Below, in pieces: positions 19,764 to 28,869 of a stretch of 64,000 bases of DNA. Below the pieces are notes generated by a model. The model was not told where the DNA came from and ran no database searches. It was given only the letters and a program-made list of their open reading frames with translations. Position 1 is the stretch's first letter; every line of letters starts with the position of its first letter. Source of the DNA: Janthinobacterium sp. 344. GTDB taxonomy: Bacteria; Pseudomonadota; Gammaproteobacteria; Burkholderiales; Burkholderiaceae_D. Both the position numbers and the translations under genes were made by a program. The DNA lies in the NCBI RefSeq assembly GCF_900112025.1, contig NZ_FOKL01000001.1, positions 608,762 through 672,761 of the forward strand. Direction: 5' to 3'.

Positions 19764-20136
19764 GTTTTGTTATTCCAATCTCTTCGTCTGGTACGAAAAT
19801 CCACAATAGAAGGTAAATCGCCACGCCGAAGCCGAAGGTCAATGTAAACAGGACGAACACCAGGCGCCAGATCCACGCCTCCATGCCGGAGGCGCGTCCC
19901 AGGCCGCCGCACACGCCGCCCAGCCAGCGGTCGGTGCGCGAGCGGCGCAGGCGGTTGAATTCCTGCACCAGGTCGTTCGACGGGCCGGAGGCGGCGCCAG
20001 CGCCGGACGTGCTGTCCGGCTTGTCCAGGTTGATACTGCTCAGGAGCTTGGCTTTCGCTTGCGCGAATTCCGCCTCGCTCAGGGCGCCCGCCAGGTGCAA
20101 CTCGTGCAGACGCTTGATTTCTTCAGAGACGTTCAT
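19753..20136 (-). CDS. Small SHOCT plus PspC-domain membrane protein inside the odh operon
   Basis: 127 residues. Residues 1-35 (EEIKRLHELHLAGALSEAEF) are a SHOCT-type short helical motif. About 65-125 is a PspC domain: LRRSRTDRWLGGVCGGLGR, then the hydrophobic segment WRLVFVLFTLTFGFGVAIYL and LLWIFVPDE. PspC domains sit in the inner membrane and are linked to phage-shock-type envelope stress. AGAGGA precedes the ATG. The gene sits between odhB and lpdA and overlaps lpdA by 11 bases, unusual company for a stress-type protein. Confidence 0.9.
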   Translation of the reverse strand: MNVSEEIKRLHELHLAGALSEAEFAQAKAKLLSSINLDKPDSTSGAGAASGPSNDLVQEFNRLRRSRTDRWLGGVCGGLGRASGMEAWIWRLVFVLFTLTFGFGVAIYLLLWIFVPDEEIGITKHEY

Positions 20137-20199
20137 GGGAATCCTCTTTCGTTGAGATCAGCCAGCTGCGTCTTCTGGCAAGGGGTATCGGCTACATTG

Positions 20200-20219
20200 C
20201 CCCGGCGGCTACGCCGGGG
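20200..20219 (-). other. Intra-operon hairpin between odhB and the PspC-like gene
   Basis: Perfect 8-bp stem CCCCGGCG/CGCCGGGG with a GCTA loop. No T run follows on the minus strand, so it looks like a processing or mRNA-stability element and not a full terminator. Confidence 0.6.
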
Positions 20220-20230
20220 GACTACGGTGC

Positions 20231-21487
20231 TTACAGGTCCAGCAGCAGGCGTGCAGGATCTTCCAGCGCTTCTTTCATCGCCACCAGGCCCAGGACGGCT
20301 TCGCGGCCGTCGATGATGCGGTGGTCGTAGGACATCGCCAGGTAGTTCATCGGACGCACCACGATCTGGCCGTTTTCAACGACAGCGCGGTCCTTGGTCG
20401 CATGCACGCCCAGGATGGCCGATTGCGGCGGGTTGATGATCGGGGTCGACAGCATGGAGCCGAAGGTGCCGCCGTTCGAGATCGAGAACGTGCCGCCCGT
20501 CAGGTCGTCCAGGGTCAGCTTGCCTTCCTTGGCTTTCGCGCCGAATTCACCGATTTTTTTCTCGATGTCGGCGATCGACAGCTGGTCCGCGTTGCGGATG
20601 ATAGGCACGACCAGGCCGCGCGGCGAACCGACAGCGATGCCGATGTCGAAGTAGCCGTGGTAGACGATGTCGTTGCCGTCAACGGAAGCGTTGATGATCG
20701 GGTACTTTTTCAGGGCGGCGACGGCGGCCTTGACGAAGAAGGACATGAAGCCCAGCTTGACGCCGTGTTCTTTCTCGAACTTGTCCTTGTACTTGTTGCG
20801 CAGGTCGATGACCGGCTGCATGTTCACTTCATTGAACGTGGTCAGGATGGCGTTCGTCGATTGCGATTGCAGCAGGCGCTCGGCGATACGTGCGCGCAGG
20901 CGGCTCATCGGCACGCGCTCTTCCGGACGGTCGCCCAGGCTGGCGGCGGATGGCGTGGCAACTTGCTGCAGCGCCGGCTTGGCGGCGGCTGGGGCCAGTG
21001 GCGCGACAGCCGGCTTGGCGGAAGCGGCCAGGGCGTCGCCCTTGGTCACGCGGCCATCCTTGCCCGAACCGGCGACGTCGCCAGCGGACAGGCCTTTTTC
21101 CGACAGGATCTTGGCGGCGGCCGGCATGGCCACGTCGCCCTTGGTCGCGGCGGCAGGCGCGGCAGCGGTCGAAGCGTCTTGTGCGGCGGCAGCCAGGGCT
21201 GGCGCGGCAACGGCCGACACTTCCATCGGGCTGACCTTGGCCGAGCCGTCGGTGTCGATGATGGCGATGACTTCGCCGGCCACGACGGTGGCGCCGTTAT
21301 CCTTGATGATCTGGATGATCACGCCAGCGGCTGGCGCAGGCAGTTCCAGGACCACTTTGTCGGTTTCGATGTCGATCATGTTTTCGTCGCGCGCCACTGG
21401 CTCGCCGACTTTTTTATGCCATGCCAGCAGGGTCGCTTCCGCAACCGATTCCGACAACTGAGGAACTTTGACTTCGATTTGTGCCAT
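20231..21487 (-). CDS. odhB: Dihydrolipoyllysine-residue succinyltransferase (E2 of 2-oxoglutarate dehydrogenase)
   Basis: 418 residues. The lipoyl domain (1-75) has the lipoylated Lys in [13 protein letters not shown]. An Ala-rich linker and peripheral-subunit binding domain ([19 protein letters not shown]) follow. The acyltransferase core contains [17 protein letters not shown] and the catalytic [13 protein letters not shown] near the C-terminus. It transfers succinyl groups to CoA. The ATG has CGGAG upstream and follows sucA after a 115-base spacer containing a strong hairpin. Confidence 0.97.
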   Translation of the reverse strand: MAQIEVKVPQLSESVAEATLLAWHKKVGEPVARDENMIDIETDKVVLELPAPAAGVIIQIIKDNGATVVAGEVIAIIDTDGSAKVSPMEVSAVAAPALAAAAQDASTAAAPAAATKGDVAMPAAAKILSEKGLSAGDVAGSGKDGRVTKGDALAASAKPAVAPLAPAAAKPALQQVATPSAASLGDRPEERVPMSRLRARIAERLLQSQSTNAILTTFNEVNMQPVIDLRNKYKDKFEKEHGVKLGFMSFFVKAAVAALKKYPIINASVDGNDIVYHGYFDIGIAVGSPRGLVVPIIRNADQLSIADIEKKIGEFGAKAKEGKLTLDDLTGGTFSISNGGTFGSMLSTPIINPPQSAILGVHATKDRAVVENGQIVVRPMNYLAMSYDHRIIDGREAVLGLVAMKEALEDPARLLLDL

Positions 21488-21515
21488 GTAAAACTCCGTT
21501 TATTTTGTTCTTGCG

Positions 21516-21544
21516 GCGCCGCCCCTGCGTAGCAAGGGCGGCGC
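21516..21544 (-). other. Intra-operon hairpin between sucA and odhB
   Basis: Perfect 9-bp stem GCGCCGCCC/GGGCGGCGC with an 11-base loop. There is no T run on the minus strand. It is likely an mRNA processing or stability element that sets the sucA:odhB ratio. Confidence 0.6.
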
Positions 21545-21602
21545 TCCGTCATTATCTATGTAATCAGGCGCCATGCAAGCCGCACGGCGCCCGCATTCCC
21601 GC

Positions 21603-24455
21603 TTACTTGGTGAGAATGAAACCCTTCAGCTTCGAGAATGCCGTTTCCAGCAGATCTTTTTGCTGGGCGTAGTGCTTGTCATAGTAACCGACAGCAGGCG
21701 ACGCCGAAGCAGGACGGCCGGCGTAGGCCAGACGCTGGCCCGATTCCAGGCCTTCGAAGATGTTGTGCTGGATCTGGAACCACGCGCCCTGGTTTTGCGG
21801 CTCGTCCTGAGCCCAGACGACTTCGACCAGGTTCGGGAACTTCTTCAGTTCAGCAGCGAACGACTTGTGCGGGAACGGATACAGCTGTTCCAGGCGCACG
21901 ATGGCCGTGTCGGTCTGGCCGCGGGTCTTGCGTGCATTGACCAGGTCGTAGTAGACCTTGCCCGAGCAGGCGATGACGCGCTTGACTTTCTTGGCATCGA
22001 TTTTGTCGTCGACTTCGCCGATCACGGTCTGGAAACCGCCCTTGGCCAGGTCGGTCAGCGGCGAACCGGCATCCTTGTTGCGCAACAGCGACTTCGGCGT
22101 CAGGATGACCAGCGGCTTGCGGAACTGGCGCACCATCTGGCGGCGCAGCAAATGGAAGATCTGCGAAGCCGTCGTCGGCTGCACCACTTGCATGTTGTTG
22201 TCCGCGCACAGCTGCAGGAAACGCTCCGGACGCGCGGACGAGTGCTCAGGACCCTGGCCTTCGTAACCGTGCGGCAGCATCATGACCAGGCCCGAAGCGC
22301 GGCCCCACTTCACTTCGCCGGAGCTGATGAACTGGTCGATCACCACTTGCGCGCCATTGGCGAAGTCGCCGAACTGGGCTTCCCAGATCGTCAGCGTGTT
22401 CGGTTCAGCGGTCGAGTAGCCGTATTCGAAGGCCAGCACGGCTTCTTCGGACAGCACCGAGTCGATGACGGTGAACGGTGCCTGGTTTTCCGACACGTTT
22501 TGCAGCGGAATGTAGGTGCCCGCATCCCAGCGTTCGCGGTTCTGGTCATGCAGCACGGCGTGGCGGTGCACGAAGGTGCCGCGGCCCGCATCCTGGCCCG
22601 TCAGGCGGATGGCGTAGCCGGACGATACCAGCGAAGCGTAGGCCAGGTGTTCGCCCATGCCCCAGTCCAGGTTCATTTCGCCGCGGCCCATGGTGGCGCG
22701 GTCGCCCAGCACTTTTTCCACCAGCGAGTGGACCTTGAAGTCTTCCGGTACGGAGGTGATGCGCGTGGCCAGGCGTTTCAGTTCCGTCATCGGCACGGCC
22801 GTGTCGGCCGAATCGGTCCATTTCTTGTTCAGGAACGGCAGCCAGTCGACGGCGTACTTGTTCTTGAAGTTCGAGATGACCGGATCGACGGTGTGCTTGC
22901 CGGCGTCCATGGCGTCGCGGAAAGCGGCCACCATCTTGTCGCCGCCATCGGCAGGGATCACGCCTTGCGCCACCAGCTTGTCCGCGTACAGCTTGCGGGT
23001 GCCTGGATGCTGGCCGATCTTCTTGTACATCAGCGGCTGCGTCAGTGCCGGCGTATCTTGCTCGTTGTGGCCAAGCTTGCGGTAGCAGATGATGTCGAGG
23101 ACGATGTCCTTCTTGAACTCCATGCGGTAGTCGAGCGCGATCTGCGTCGCCAGCACCACGGCTTCCGGATCATCGGCGTTGATGTGCAGGACCGGTGCTT
23201 CGATCATCTTGACGACGTCCGAGCAGTACAGGGTCGAGCGCGCATCGCGCGGATCCGAGGTGGTGAAACCGATCTGGTTGTTGATCACGATATGCACCGT
23301 GCCGCCCGTATGGTAGCCACGGGTTTGCGCCAGATTCAGCGTTTCCATGACCACGCCCTGGCCGGCGAAAGCGGCATCGCCGTGCACCAGGATCGGCAGC
23401 ACTTGCGCGCCCTGCGCGTCGCCGCGGCGATCCATGCGGGCCTTGACGGAACCTTCGACCACAGGGTTGACGATTTCCAGGTGCGACGGGTTGAACGCCA
23501 GCGACAGGTGGACCGGGCCGCCCGCGGTGGAGATGTCCGACGAGAAGCCTTGATGGTACTTCACGTCGCCGGCAGGCAGGTCGTCGCCATGCTTGCCTTC
23601 GAATTCTTCGAACAGTTCCTGTGGCGCCTTGCCCAGGGTGTTCACCAGCACGTTCAGGCGGCCGCGGTGGGCCATGCCGATGACGATTTCCTGCACGCCT
23701 TTTTCGCCGGCGCGCTGGATGGTTTCATCCATCGAGGCGATGAAGGTTTCGCCGCCTTCCAGGGAGAAGCGCTTCTGACCCACGTAGCGGGTGTGCAGAT
23801 AGCGTTCCAGGCCTTCAGCCGCGGTCAGGCGGTCGAGGATGTGGATTTTTTTCTCTGGGGTGAAATTCGGGGTGGAGCGGATCGCTTCCAGTTTCTCTTG
23901 CAGCCAGCGCTTTTCGGCCGGATCGGAGATGTACATGAATTCGGCGCCGATCGAACGCGTGTAGGTATCGCGCAGATAGTTCAGCAGATCGCGCAGGGTG
24001 GCGGTCTCGGGGCCAAAATAGGTATTGCTGATGTTGAACACGGTGTCCATGTCCGCGTCGGTGAAACCGTAGAAGCTCGGCTCGAGCTCAGGGATCATCG
24101 GACGTTCCTGGCGTTGCAGCGGGTCCAGGTTGGCCCAGTGCGAACCGAGGTAGCGGTAAGCGGCGATCAGCTGCGTGGCGGCGACGCGCTTGCGGCCCAT
24201 TTCAGCATCGAAGGAAGCGGTGACGGTGCGGATCGGACCAGCCTTTGCGCGCTCGGCGAACGAGGCGACGACGGAGGCATGCGCCACGTCAGGCTTGTTG
24301 GTGCCATCGACGGCAGGCACGTGCTGCATGGCGTCGAAGTAGGAACGCCAGTTATCGGGTACCGAGCCTGGATTGTTCAGATACGCCTCGTACAGGTCTT
24401 CCACGTACGGAGCATTCCCACCGAACAGGTAGGAGTTGGTCGTTAATTGCTGCAT
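21603..24455 (-). CDS. sucA: 2-oxoglutarate dehydrogenase E1 component
   Basis: A 950-residue thiamine diphosphate enzyme decarboxylating 2-oxoglutarate in the TCA cycle. The N-terminal NAPYVEDLYEAYLNNPGSVP is the E1o signature. ThDP and substrate regions include IGMAHRGRLNVLVNTLGK and GDAAFAGQGVVMETLNLAQT. The transketolase-like C-terminal half has YSTAEPNTLTIWEAQFGDFA and HGYEGQGPEHSSARPERFL. Length is typical. AAAGGTGAG precedes the ATG. It is first in the operon with odhB and lpdA. Confidence 0.98.
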   Translation of the reverse strand: MQQLTTNSYLFGGNAPYVEDLYEAYLNNPGSVPDNWRSYFDAMQHVPAVDGTNKPDVAHASVVASFAERAKAGPIRTVTASFDAEMGRKRVAATQLIAAYRYLGSHWANLDPLQRQERPMIPELEPSFYGFTDADMDTVFNISNTYFGPETATLRDLLNYLRDTYTRSIGAEFMYISDPAEKRWLQEKLEAIRSTPNFTPEKKIHILDRLTAAEGLERYLHTRYVGQKRFSLEGGETFIASMDETIQRAGEKGVQEIVIGMAHRGRLNVLVNTLGKAPQELFEEFEGKHGDDLPAGDVKYHQGFSSDISTAGGPVHLSLAFNPSHLEIVNPVVEGSVKARMDRRGDAQGAQVLPILVHGDAAFAGQGVVMETLNLAQTRGYHTGGTVHIVINNQIGFTTSDPRDARSTLYCSDVVKMIEAPVLHINADDPEAVVLATQIALDYRMEFKKDIVLDIICYRKLGHNEQDTPALTQPLMYKKIGQHPGTRKLYADKLVAQGVIPADGGDKMVAAFRDAMDAGKHTVDPVISNFKNKYAVDWLPFLNKKWTDSADTAVPMTELKRLATRITSVPEDFKVHSLVEKVLGDRATMGRGEMNLDWGMGEHLAYASLVSSGYAIRLTGQDAGRGTFVHRHAVLHDQNRERWDAGTYIPLQNVSENQAPFTVIDSVLSEEAVLAFEYGYSTAEPNTLTIWEAQFGDFANGAQVVIDQFISSGEVKWGRASGLVMMLPHGYEGQGPEHSSARPERFLQLCADNNMQVVQPTTASQIFHLLRRQMVRQFRKPLVILTPKSLLRNKDAGSPLTDLAKGGFQTVIGEVDDKIDAKKVKRVIACSGKVYYDLVNARKTRGQTDTAIVRLEQLYPFPHKSFAAELKKFPNLVEVVWAQDEPQNQGAWFQIQHNIFEGLESGQRLAYAGRPASASPAVGYYDKHYAQQKDLLETAFSKLKGFILTK

Positions 24456-24710
24456 ATATTGCTCACCTTTCTTCGCGCTTCGCGAGATTAGCGGGTTAAT
24501 CTAACCTTCCGCGACACGGCCTGACCGGTTAGCGGATTGCACATCAAGTTGTGGGGGAAGGGCTTTTTTATTGCGCCAGCATTCTTCATACCGTCATTTA
24601 GAATAGCACGCGGTATTGTAACGCAACAACCACAAGTTGAATTTTATTTGGCAAGCAAATGTAAGCTGCGTGCCTGATTTCCGGGGCTGGCGCGGGCCGT
24701 ACTGTTGCGC

Positions 24711-25685
24711 TTATGCGATTCCGCCGACCGCGTCCGCGCCGCGCGGCTGCGCAAGTGGTCTGCTTGATAACGGCGGCGCGGCGATGGCGTCCAGCCACTG
24801 GGGATCGCGGGCGAACCACTCCACGAGAAAATCGAGCATGGTGCGCAGCAGGGGCGACATGTGCTGGCGCGAGGTATAGATGCCGTAGATGCCCATGTCC
24901 TGCGGCTGATACGCGGGCAGCAGCTCCACCAGCTGGCCGCTGGCGATGAGCGGCGCGGCCGAATAGCGGGGCTGCATGGCGATGCCCGCCCCCGCCACCG
25001 TCGCCACCAGCAGCACCAGCGATTCATTCGCCGACAGCCGCCCGCTGACAGGGACAGTGAGCACTTCCCCCTGGTGCGTGAACTGCCACAGGCTCTTGCC
25101 AAAATAGGTGTAAGTCAGGCAATTGTGCAGGGCCAGGTCTTCCACCCGCCGCGGCGTGCCATGCGCCGCCAGGTACGATGGTGCGGCGCACACCACCGAG
25201 GCGCAACTGGCCAGCTGGCGCGCGATCAGGTTCGGTTCGAGCGCGTTGGTGATGCGGATCGCCAGGTCGATGCGCTGCTCCACCAGGTTGACGGCGCGGT
25301 TCTCCATCTGCAGGTCGACGGCGGCGCGTGGGTAGCGCCGCAGGTAAGCGGTCACTGCGCCGGCCAGCGCCGTCTGTGCCAGCGACTGCGAGCAGGTGAT
25401 GCGCAGCAAGCCGTGCGGCGTATCGGCGCCTTCGGCCGCGGCCACGGCCATGGCGCCCGCCACTTCCAGCATCTGCCGGCAGCGCGCCAGGGTGGCGTCG
25501 CCTGCATCCGTCAGACTCAGGCGGCGCGTGGTGCGATGCAGCAGCCGCGCCCCCGCCCACTGCTCCATCTCGGCCAGGTAGCGCGTCACCATGGCGCGCG
25601 ACATGTCCAGCGCCTCGCTGGCGGCGACCATGCTGCCGCGCTCGGCGATGGCGACAAATACTTGTGCGGCGGTGATGCGGTCCAT
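24711..25685 (-). CDS. LysR-family transcriptional regulator
   Basis: 324 residues from ATG 25685, which has AAAGGAG upstream; the ORF could start 10 codons earlier but without such a site. N-terminal HTH: DRITAAQVFVAIAERGSMVA, SEALDMSRAMVTRYLAEME, ARLLHRTTRRLSLTDAG. The rest is the periplasmic-binding-protein-like effector domain (GLLRITCSQSLAQTALAGAV, NLVEQRIDLAIRI). This is the CrgA-like branch common in Burkholderiales. It is divergent from the MBL-fold gene, with an 8-bp inverted repeat between them. Confidence 0.93.
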   Translation of the reverse strand: MDRITAAQVFVAIAERGSMVAASEALDMSRAMVTRYLAEMEQWAGARLLHRTTRRLSLTDAGDATLARCRQMLEVAGAMAVAAAEGADTPHGLLRITCSQSLAQTALAGAVTAYLRRYPRAAVDLQMENRAVNLVEQRIDLAIRITNALEPNLIARQLASCASVVCAAPSYLAAHGTPRRVEDLALHNCLTYTYFGKSLWQFTHQGEVLTVPVSGRLSANESLVLLVATVAGAGIAMQPRYSAAPLIASGQLVELLPAYQPQDMGIYGIYTSRQHMSPLLRTMLDFLVEWFARDPQWLDAIAAPPLSSRPLAQPRGADAVGGIA

Positions 25686-25746
25686 GCGGGCACTCCTTTG
25701 ATTCATCCGATCCATGCAACGAAGTATTGCAATCTACCCTATTTGT

Positions 25747-25775
25747 GGCACATAGTCGAAAGGATAATATGTGCC
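25747..25775. promoter_or_regulatory. Inverted repeat GGCACATA-N13-TATGTGCC between the LysR and MBL-fold genes
   Basis: Perfect 8-base arms at 25747-25754 and 25768-25775 in a 117-base divergent intergenic region. The symmetry and place fit a LysR binding site that controls both genes. Binding is inference. Confidence 0.6.
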
Positions 25776-25802
25776 GGTGATAACGAAAAACGAGAAGAAC
25801 GC

Positions 25803-26303
25803 ATGTTGTCGAACTCCGCCCCGCATGACCGTCCCGGCTTTCTTCCTCCTGCGGGCGGCCGCCCCGCCCCGCGCGCCAGCGTGGCCGGCTTTGCCATGCA
25901 GCGCCTTGGCAGTGCGCACTCACCCTCCATCTTGCTGAGCGGGGTGCACGACGCCATCCTGGTCAACGCCCAATTCCTGCACAGCGATGCCGTGGACGTG
26001 GCGCAAACGATACAGGCGGGCGGCAAACACCTGCGCGCCATCTACGTCAGCAGCGCCGAACCGCACGCCTATTTTGGCCTGGGCGTGCTGCAGGCGGCCT
26101 TTCCGCTGGCGCGCATTCTCGCCAGCGGCGACACGGTCGAGGCGATCCGCCGCCAGGCCGGCGCCAGGGTCGCCCACTGGGGCGGCATCCTCAAGCACAA
26201 TGCGCCGCGCTGCATCGTCGTGCCCCAGCCCTATGACGGCGCCAGCCTGCCACTGGAAGGCCGGCATATCGCACTGCGCCACCTCGAAGCAGCCTTCGAA
26301 TAA
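25803..26303 (+). CDS. Shortened MBL-fold-like protein
   Basis: 166 residues from the ATG at 25803. The central part (ILLSGVHDAILVNAQFLHSD, AGGKHLRAIYVSSAEPHAYF, GLGVLQAAFPLARILASGDT) matches the first beta-alpha layers of MBL-fold hydrolases. Two things are unusual. The place of the zinc motif HxHxDH reads SSAEPHAYFG, and the protein ends after about half the usual 280-300 residues. It may be a degraded gene or a non-hydrolytic remnant under LysR control. Its TAA abuts the TAA of the convergent flavoprotein gene with no bases between. Confidence 0.65.
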   Translation: MLSNSAPHDRPGFLPPAGGRPAPRASVAGFAMQRLGSAHSPSILLSGVHDAILVNAQFLHSDAVDVAQTIQAGGKHLRAIYVSSAEPHAYFGLGVLQAAFPLARILASGDTVEAIRRQAGARVAHWGGILKHNAPRCIVVPQPYDGASLPLEGRHIALRHLEAAFE

Positions 26304-26843
26304 TTACAACGCGGACAGGAAGCGCACGTAATCTTGCGCGCTGCGCCCCAGCCGCTCCGCATAGCCCGGCTCCTTCGGACCGTCTTCCGCGCCATAGAAG
26401 GCGAAGAACTGGCGGCTCTCGGCGCCGATGTATTTGAAGGTCACGTCAAACGGCGCCAGCAACTGCGCCAATGTCATTTTCCACTTGCCTTGCGGCGTGA
26501 AATCCGCCTCGCGGATGCCGGCCGTGACACCCAGCGCCACCTTGCGGCCCCGGAAGGCGTCGCCGCCCGTGCCATAGGCCCAGCCATGCGTCAATACTTC
26601 GTCGAGCCACTGCTTCAGCAGCGGCGGGCAGTTGAACCAGTACACGGGGAACTGCAGCACCACCGCGCCGTGCGCCTCGACCAGCGCCTGCTCGCGCGCC
26701 ACGTCGATCTTGCCATCAGGGTAAGCCTGGTGCACATCGTGGATGGTGTACTGCTGCGGATGCCGCGCCACTTCCTGCAGCCAGCGCTGGTTGGCGACCG
26801 AGGTGTCGAGGGCGGGATGGAAGACGATAACGAGGGTTTTCAT
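26304..26843 (-). CDS. NAD(P)H:quinone oxidoreductase-type flavoprotein (KefF/MdaB-like)
   Basis: 179 residues from ATG 26843 (MKTLVIVFHPALDTSVANQR), a flavodoxin-like fold. VVLQFPVYWFNCPPLLKQWL and the following DEVLTHGWAYG are the signatures of the NQO1/KefF/MdaB family, which reduces quinones or other electrophiles with NAD(P)H and FMN. The HxlR gene lies upstream on the same strand and a GTACTT/AAGTAC palindrome overlaps the promoter, pointing to induction by electrophiles or oxidants. It is convergent with the MBL-fold gene. Confidence 0.9.
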   Translation of the reverse strand: MKTLVIVFHPALDTSVANQRWLQEVARHPQQYTIHDVHQAYPDGKIDVAREQALVEAHGAVVLQFPVYWFNCPPLLKQWLDEVLTHGWAYGTGGDAFRGRKVALGVTAGIREADFTPQGKWKMTLAQLLAPFDVTFKYIGAESRQFFAFYGAEDGPKEPGYAERLGRSAQDYVRFLSAL

Positions 26844-26955
26844 CGTGTTGCTTTCATGAGAATGGGATCGGCGCGTACCGGCCCGCAGCCTCGGGAAAGC
26901 AGGCAAGCCGGTACCCTGCCCCGCCGCGCGTGATCGCGCCGCCAGAGGCAAAAAC

Positions 26956-26988
26956 AGCATAGCCTTGGTGAGTACTTTTCACAAGTAC
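26956..26988 (-). promoter_or_regulatory. Promoter and HxlR-type operator of the quinone oxidoreductase gene
   Basis: The palindrome GTACTT-TTCAC-AAGTAC (26972-26988) overlaps a minus-strand -35 TTGTGA (26979-26984). This is followed by a 17-base spacer and a -10 TATGCT (26956-26961). HxlR/DUF24 regulators commonly use GTAC-type inverted repeats, and such a regulator is encoded next door. Confidence 0.6.
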
Positions 26989-27069
26989 GCACATTTATTA
27001 CGCATACCCTATAAAAAGTAAGTGGCTAGGCCGCAGATAGCGGCATGGACGGGCGGCACGGCGGTCGCA

Positions 27070-27411
27070 TCAGGCCGGCCGGTGCTGTTCGCCCCACTCG
27101 CACAAGGTGTTGAGCACGGGGATCAGCGAGGCGCCTGTGCTGGAGAGGAAATACTCCACCTTGGGCGGCACTTGCGGGTACTCCCTGCGGATGATCAGCG
27201 CATCGGCTTCCAGCTCCTTCAGCACGACGCTGAGGGTCTTGAAGGCGATGCCATCGAGGTGGCGCTTGAGCTCGTTATGCCGCAGCACCTTGTTTTCCGC
27301 CAGCGCGTACAGGATCAGCATCTTGTACTTGCCGCCGATTAGCGACAAGGTGTAGCCGAAGCCCGTATCGCCCAGGGCCACGCCGCCGGGCGCGCATGTT
27401 TCTTCGTTCAT
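27070..27411 (-). CDS. HxlR-family transcriptional regulator
   Basis: 113 residues from ATG 27411. The winged helix is recognised from GYTLSLIGGKYKMLILYALA, VLRHNELKRHLDGIAFKTLS and the ensuing VVLKELEADALIIRREYPQVPPKVEYFLS. HxlR/YodB relatives often sense thiol-reactive compounds through cysteines. Here only C7 (in MNEETCAPGG) and the Cys in NTLCEWGEQH are present. It is followed downstream by the flavoprotein gene. The palindrome TGGTTAACCA at 27426-27435 lies just upstream. Confidence 0.92.
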   Translation of the reverse strand: MNEETCAPGGVALGDTGFGYTLSLIGGKYKMLILYALAENKVLRHNELKRHLDGIAFKTLSVVLKELEADALIIRREYPQVPPKVEYFLSSTGASLIPVLNTLCEWGEQHRPA

Positions 27412-27492
27412 CACGTTCTGCTTCTTGGTTAACCAGGGCCCGAGCATACCAGCCCGGCAGCCCTGGCTGCCACCGGCGCGGCGGGCGCGCAT

Positions 27493-27520
27493 AAAAAAAG
27501 CGAGCCCGCAGGCTCGCTTT
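27493..27520 (-). terminator. Rho-independent terminator of gltA
   Basis: Stem AGCGAGCC/GGCTCGCT with a CGCA loop (27499-27518). On the minus strand the stem is followed by seven T (complement of A at 27493-27499). It is 45 bases after the gltA stop. Confidence 0.9.
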
Positions 27521-27564
27521 CGTGCGCCGGGCCGCCAGGCCCGGCAGGAACAATACGCGGTAAC

Positions 27565-28869
27565 TTAGGCGCGCTTGTCCAGTGGCAGTACTTCGCGGGT
27601 CGTCGAACCGACGAACAGCTGGCGCGGACGGCCGATTTTCTGTTCCGGGTCGGCGATCATTTCGTTCCACTGGGCGATCCAGCCGATGGTGCGGGCCATG
27701 GCGAAGATACCGGTGAACAGCGACACGGGAATGCCCAGTGCCGATTGCACGATGCCCGAGTAGAAGTCGACGTTCGGGTACAGCTTGCGCGACACGAAGT
27801 ATTCGTCGTTCAGTGCGATTTTTTCCAGTTCCATCGCCAGCTTGAACAATGGGTCGTCTTGCAGGCCCAGTTCGTTCAGCACTTCGTAGCAGGTTTCACG
27901 CATCAGCTTGGCGCGCGGGTCGAAGTTCTTGTACACGCGGTGGCCAAAGCCCATCAGCTTGACGCCGGAGTTCTTGTCCTTGACTTGCTCGATGAAGGCA
28001 GGGATGTTCTCGACGGTGCCGATTTCCTTCAGCATGTTCAGTGCCGCTTCGTTGGCGCCGCCGTGGGCAGGGCCCCACAGGCAGGCGATACCGGCAGCGA
28101 TACAGGCGAACGGGTTGGCGCCCGACGAACCAGCCAGACGGACGGTCGAGGTCGAGGCGTTTTGCTCGTGGTCCGCGTGCAGGATCAGGATGCGGTCCAG
28201 GGCGCGCACCAGCACGTCGTTGACTTTGTAGTCTTCGCACGGGTTGGCGAACATCATGTGCATGAAGTTGGCGCTGTACGACAGGTCGTTGCGTGGGTAC
28301 GTGAACGGCTGGCCGATCGAGTACTTGTAGGTCATGGCGACCAGGGTCGGCATCTTGGCGATCAGGCGGATGGCCGACACTTCGCGGTGGCGCGGGTCGT
28401 TGATGTCCAGCGAATCATGGTAGAACGACGCCAGCGCGCCAACGGTGCCGACCAGGATCGACATCGGATGGGCGTCGCGGCGGAAGCCACGGAAGAAGAA
28501 TTGCATCTGCTCGTGGACCATCGTGTGCTTGGTCACGGTGTCGACGAACTTGGCTTTTTGCGCCGCGTTCGGCAGTTCGCCGTTCAGCAGCAGGTAGCAC
28601 GATTCCATGAAGTCGGCGTTGACGGCCAACTGTTCGATCGGGTAACCGCGGTACAGCAGTTCGCCCTTGTCGCCATCGATGTAGGTGATCGACGAATTGC
28701 ACGAGGCGGTCGACATAAAGCCTGGGTCGTAGGTGAACTTGCCGCTACCGGCGTACAGCTTGCGGATGTCGATGACGTCCGGGCCTACGGTGCCTTTGTA
28801 GATGGGAAATTCAAGCGATGGGCTGCCATCGGAGAACGACAGGGTAGCTTTTGTGTCAGAGATATTCAT
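27565..28869 (-). CDS. gltA: Citrate synthase, type II
   Basis: 434 residues; condenses acetyl-CoA and oxaloacetate. Catalytic His in [20 protein letters not shown], second His in [16 protein letters not shown], and the Asp region [16 protein letters not shown]. The N-terminal domain of hexameric type II enzymes is present ([40 protein letters not shown]). GAAGGAAGAG precedes the ATG. It follows sdhE and ends in a clear terminator, so sdhCDAB-sdhE-gltA reads as one transcription unit. Confidence 0.98.
   Translation of the reverse strand: MNISDTKATLSFSDGSPSLEFPIYKGTVGPDVIDIRKLYAGSGKFTYDPGFMSTASCNSSITYIDGDKGELLYRGYPIEQLAVNADFMESCYLLLNGELPNAAQKAKFVDTVTKHTMVHEQMQFFFRGFRRDAHPMSILVGTVGALASFYHDSLDINDPRHREVSAIRLIAKMPTLVAMTYKYSIGQPFTYPRNDLSYSANFMHMMFANPCEDYKVNDVLVRALDRILILHADHEQNASTSTVRLAGSSGANPFACIAAGIACLWGPAHGGANEAALNMLKEIGTVENIPAFIEQVKDKNSGVKLMGFGHRVYKNFDPRAKLMRETCYEVLNELGLQDDPLFKLAMELEKIALNDEYFVSRKLYPNVDFYSGIVQSALGIPVSLFTGIFAMARTIGWIAQWNEMIADPEQKIGRPRQLFVGSTTREVLPLDKRA

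Noticed and set aside
24711..27411. Genomic island between sucA and gltA
   Set aside because: The four genes have the same base composition as their surroundings, and I see no integrase, tRNA or flanking repeat; an old insertion cannot be excluded but is not supported.
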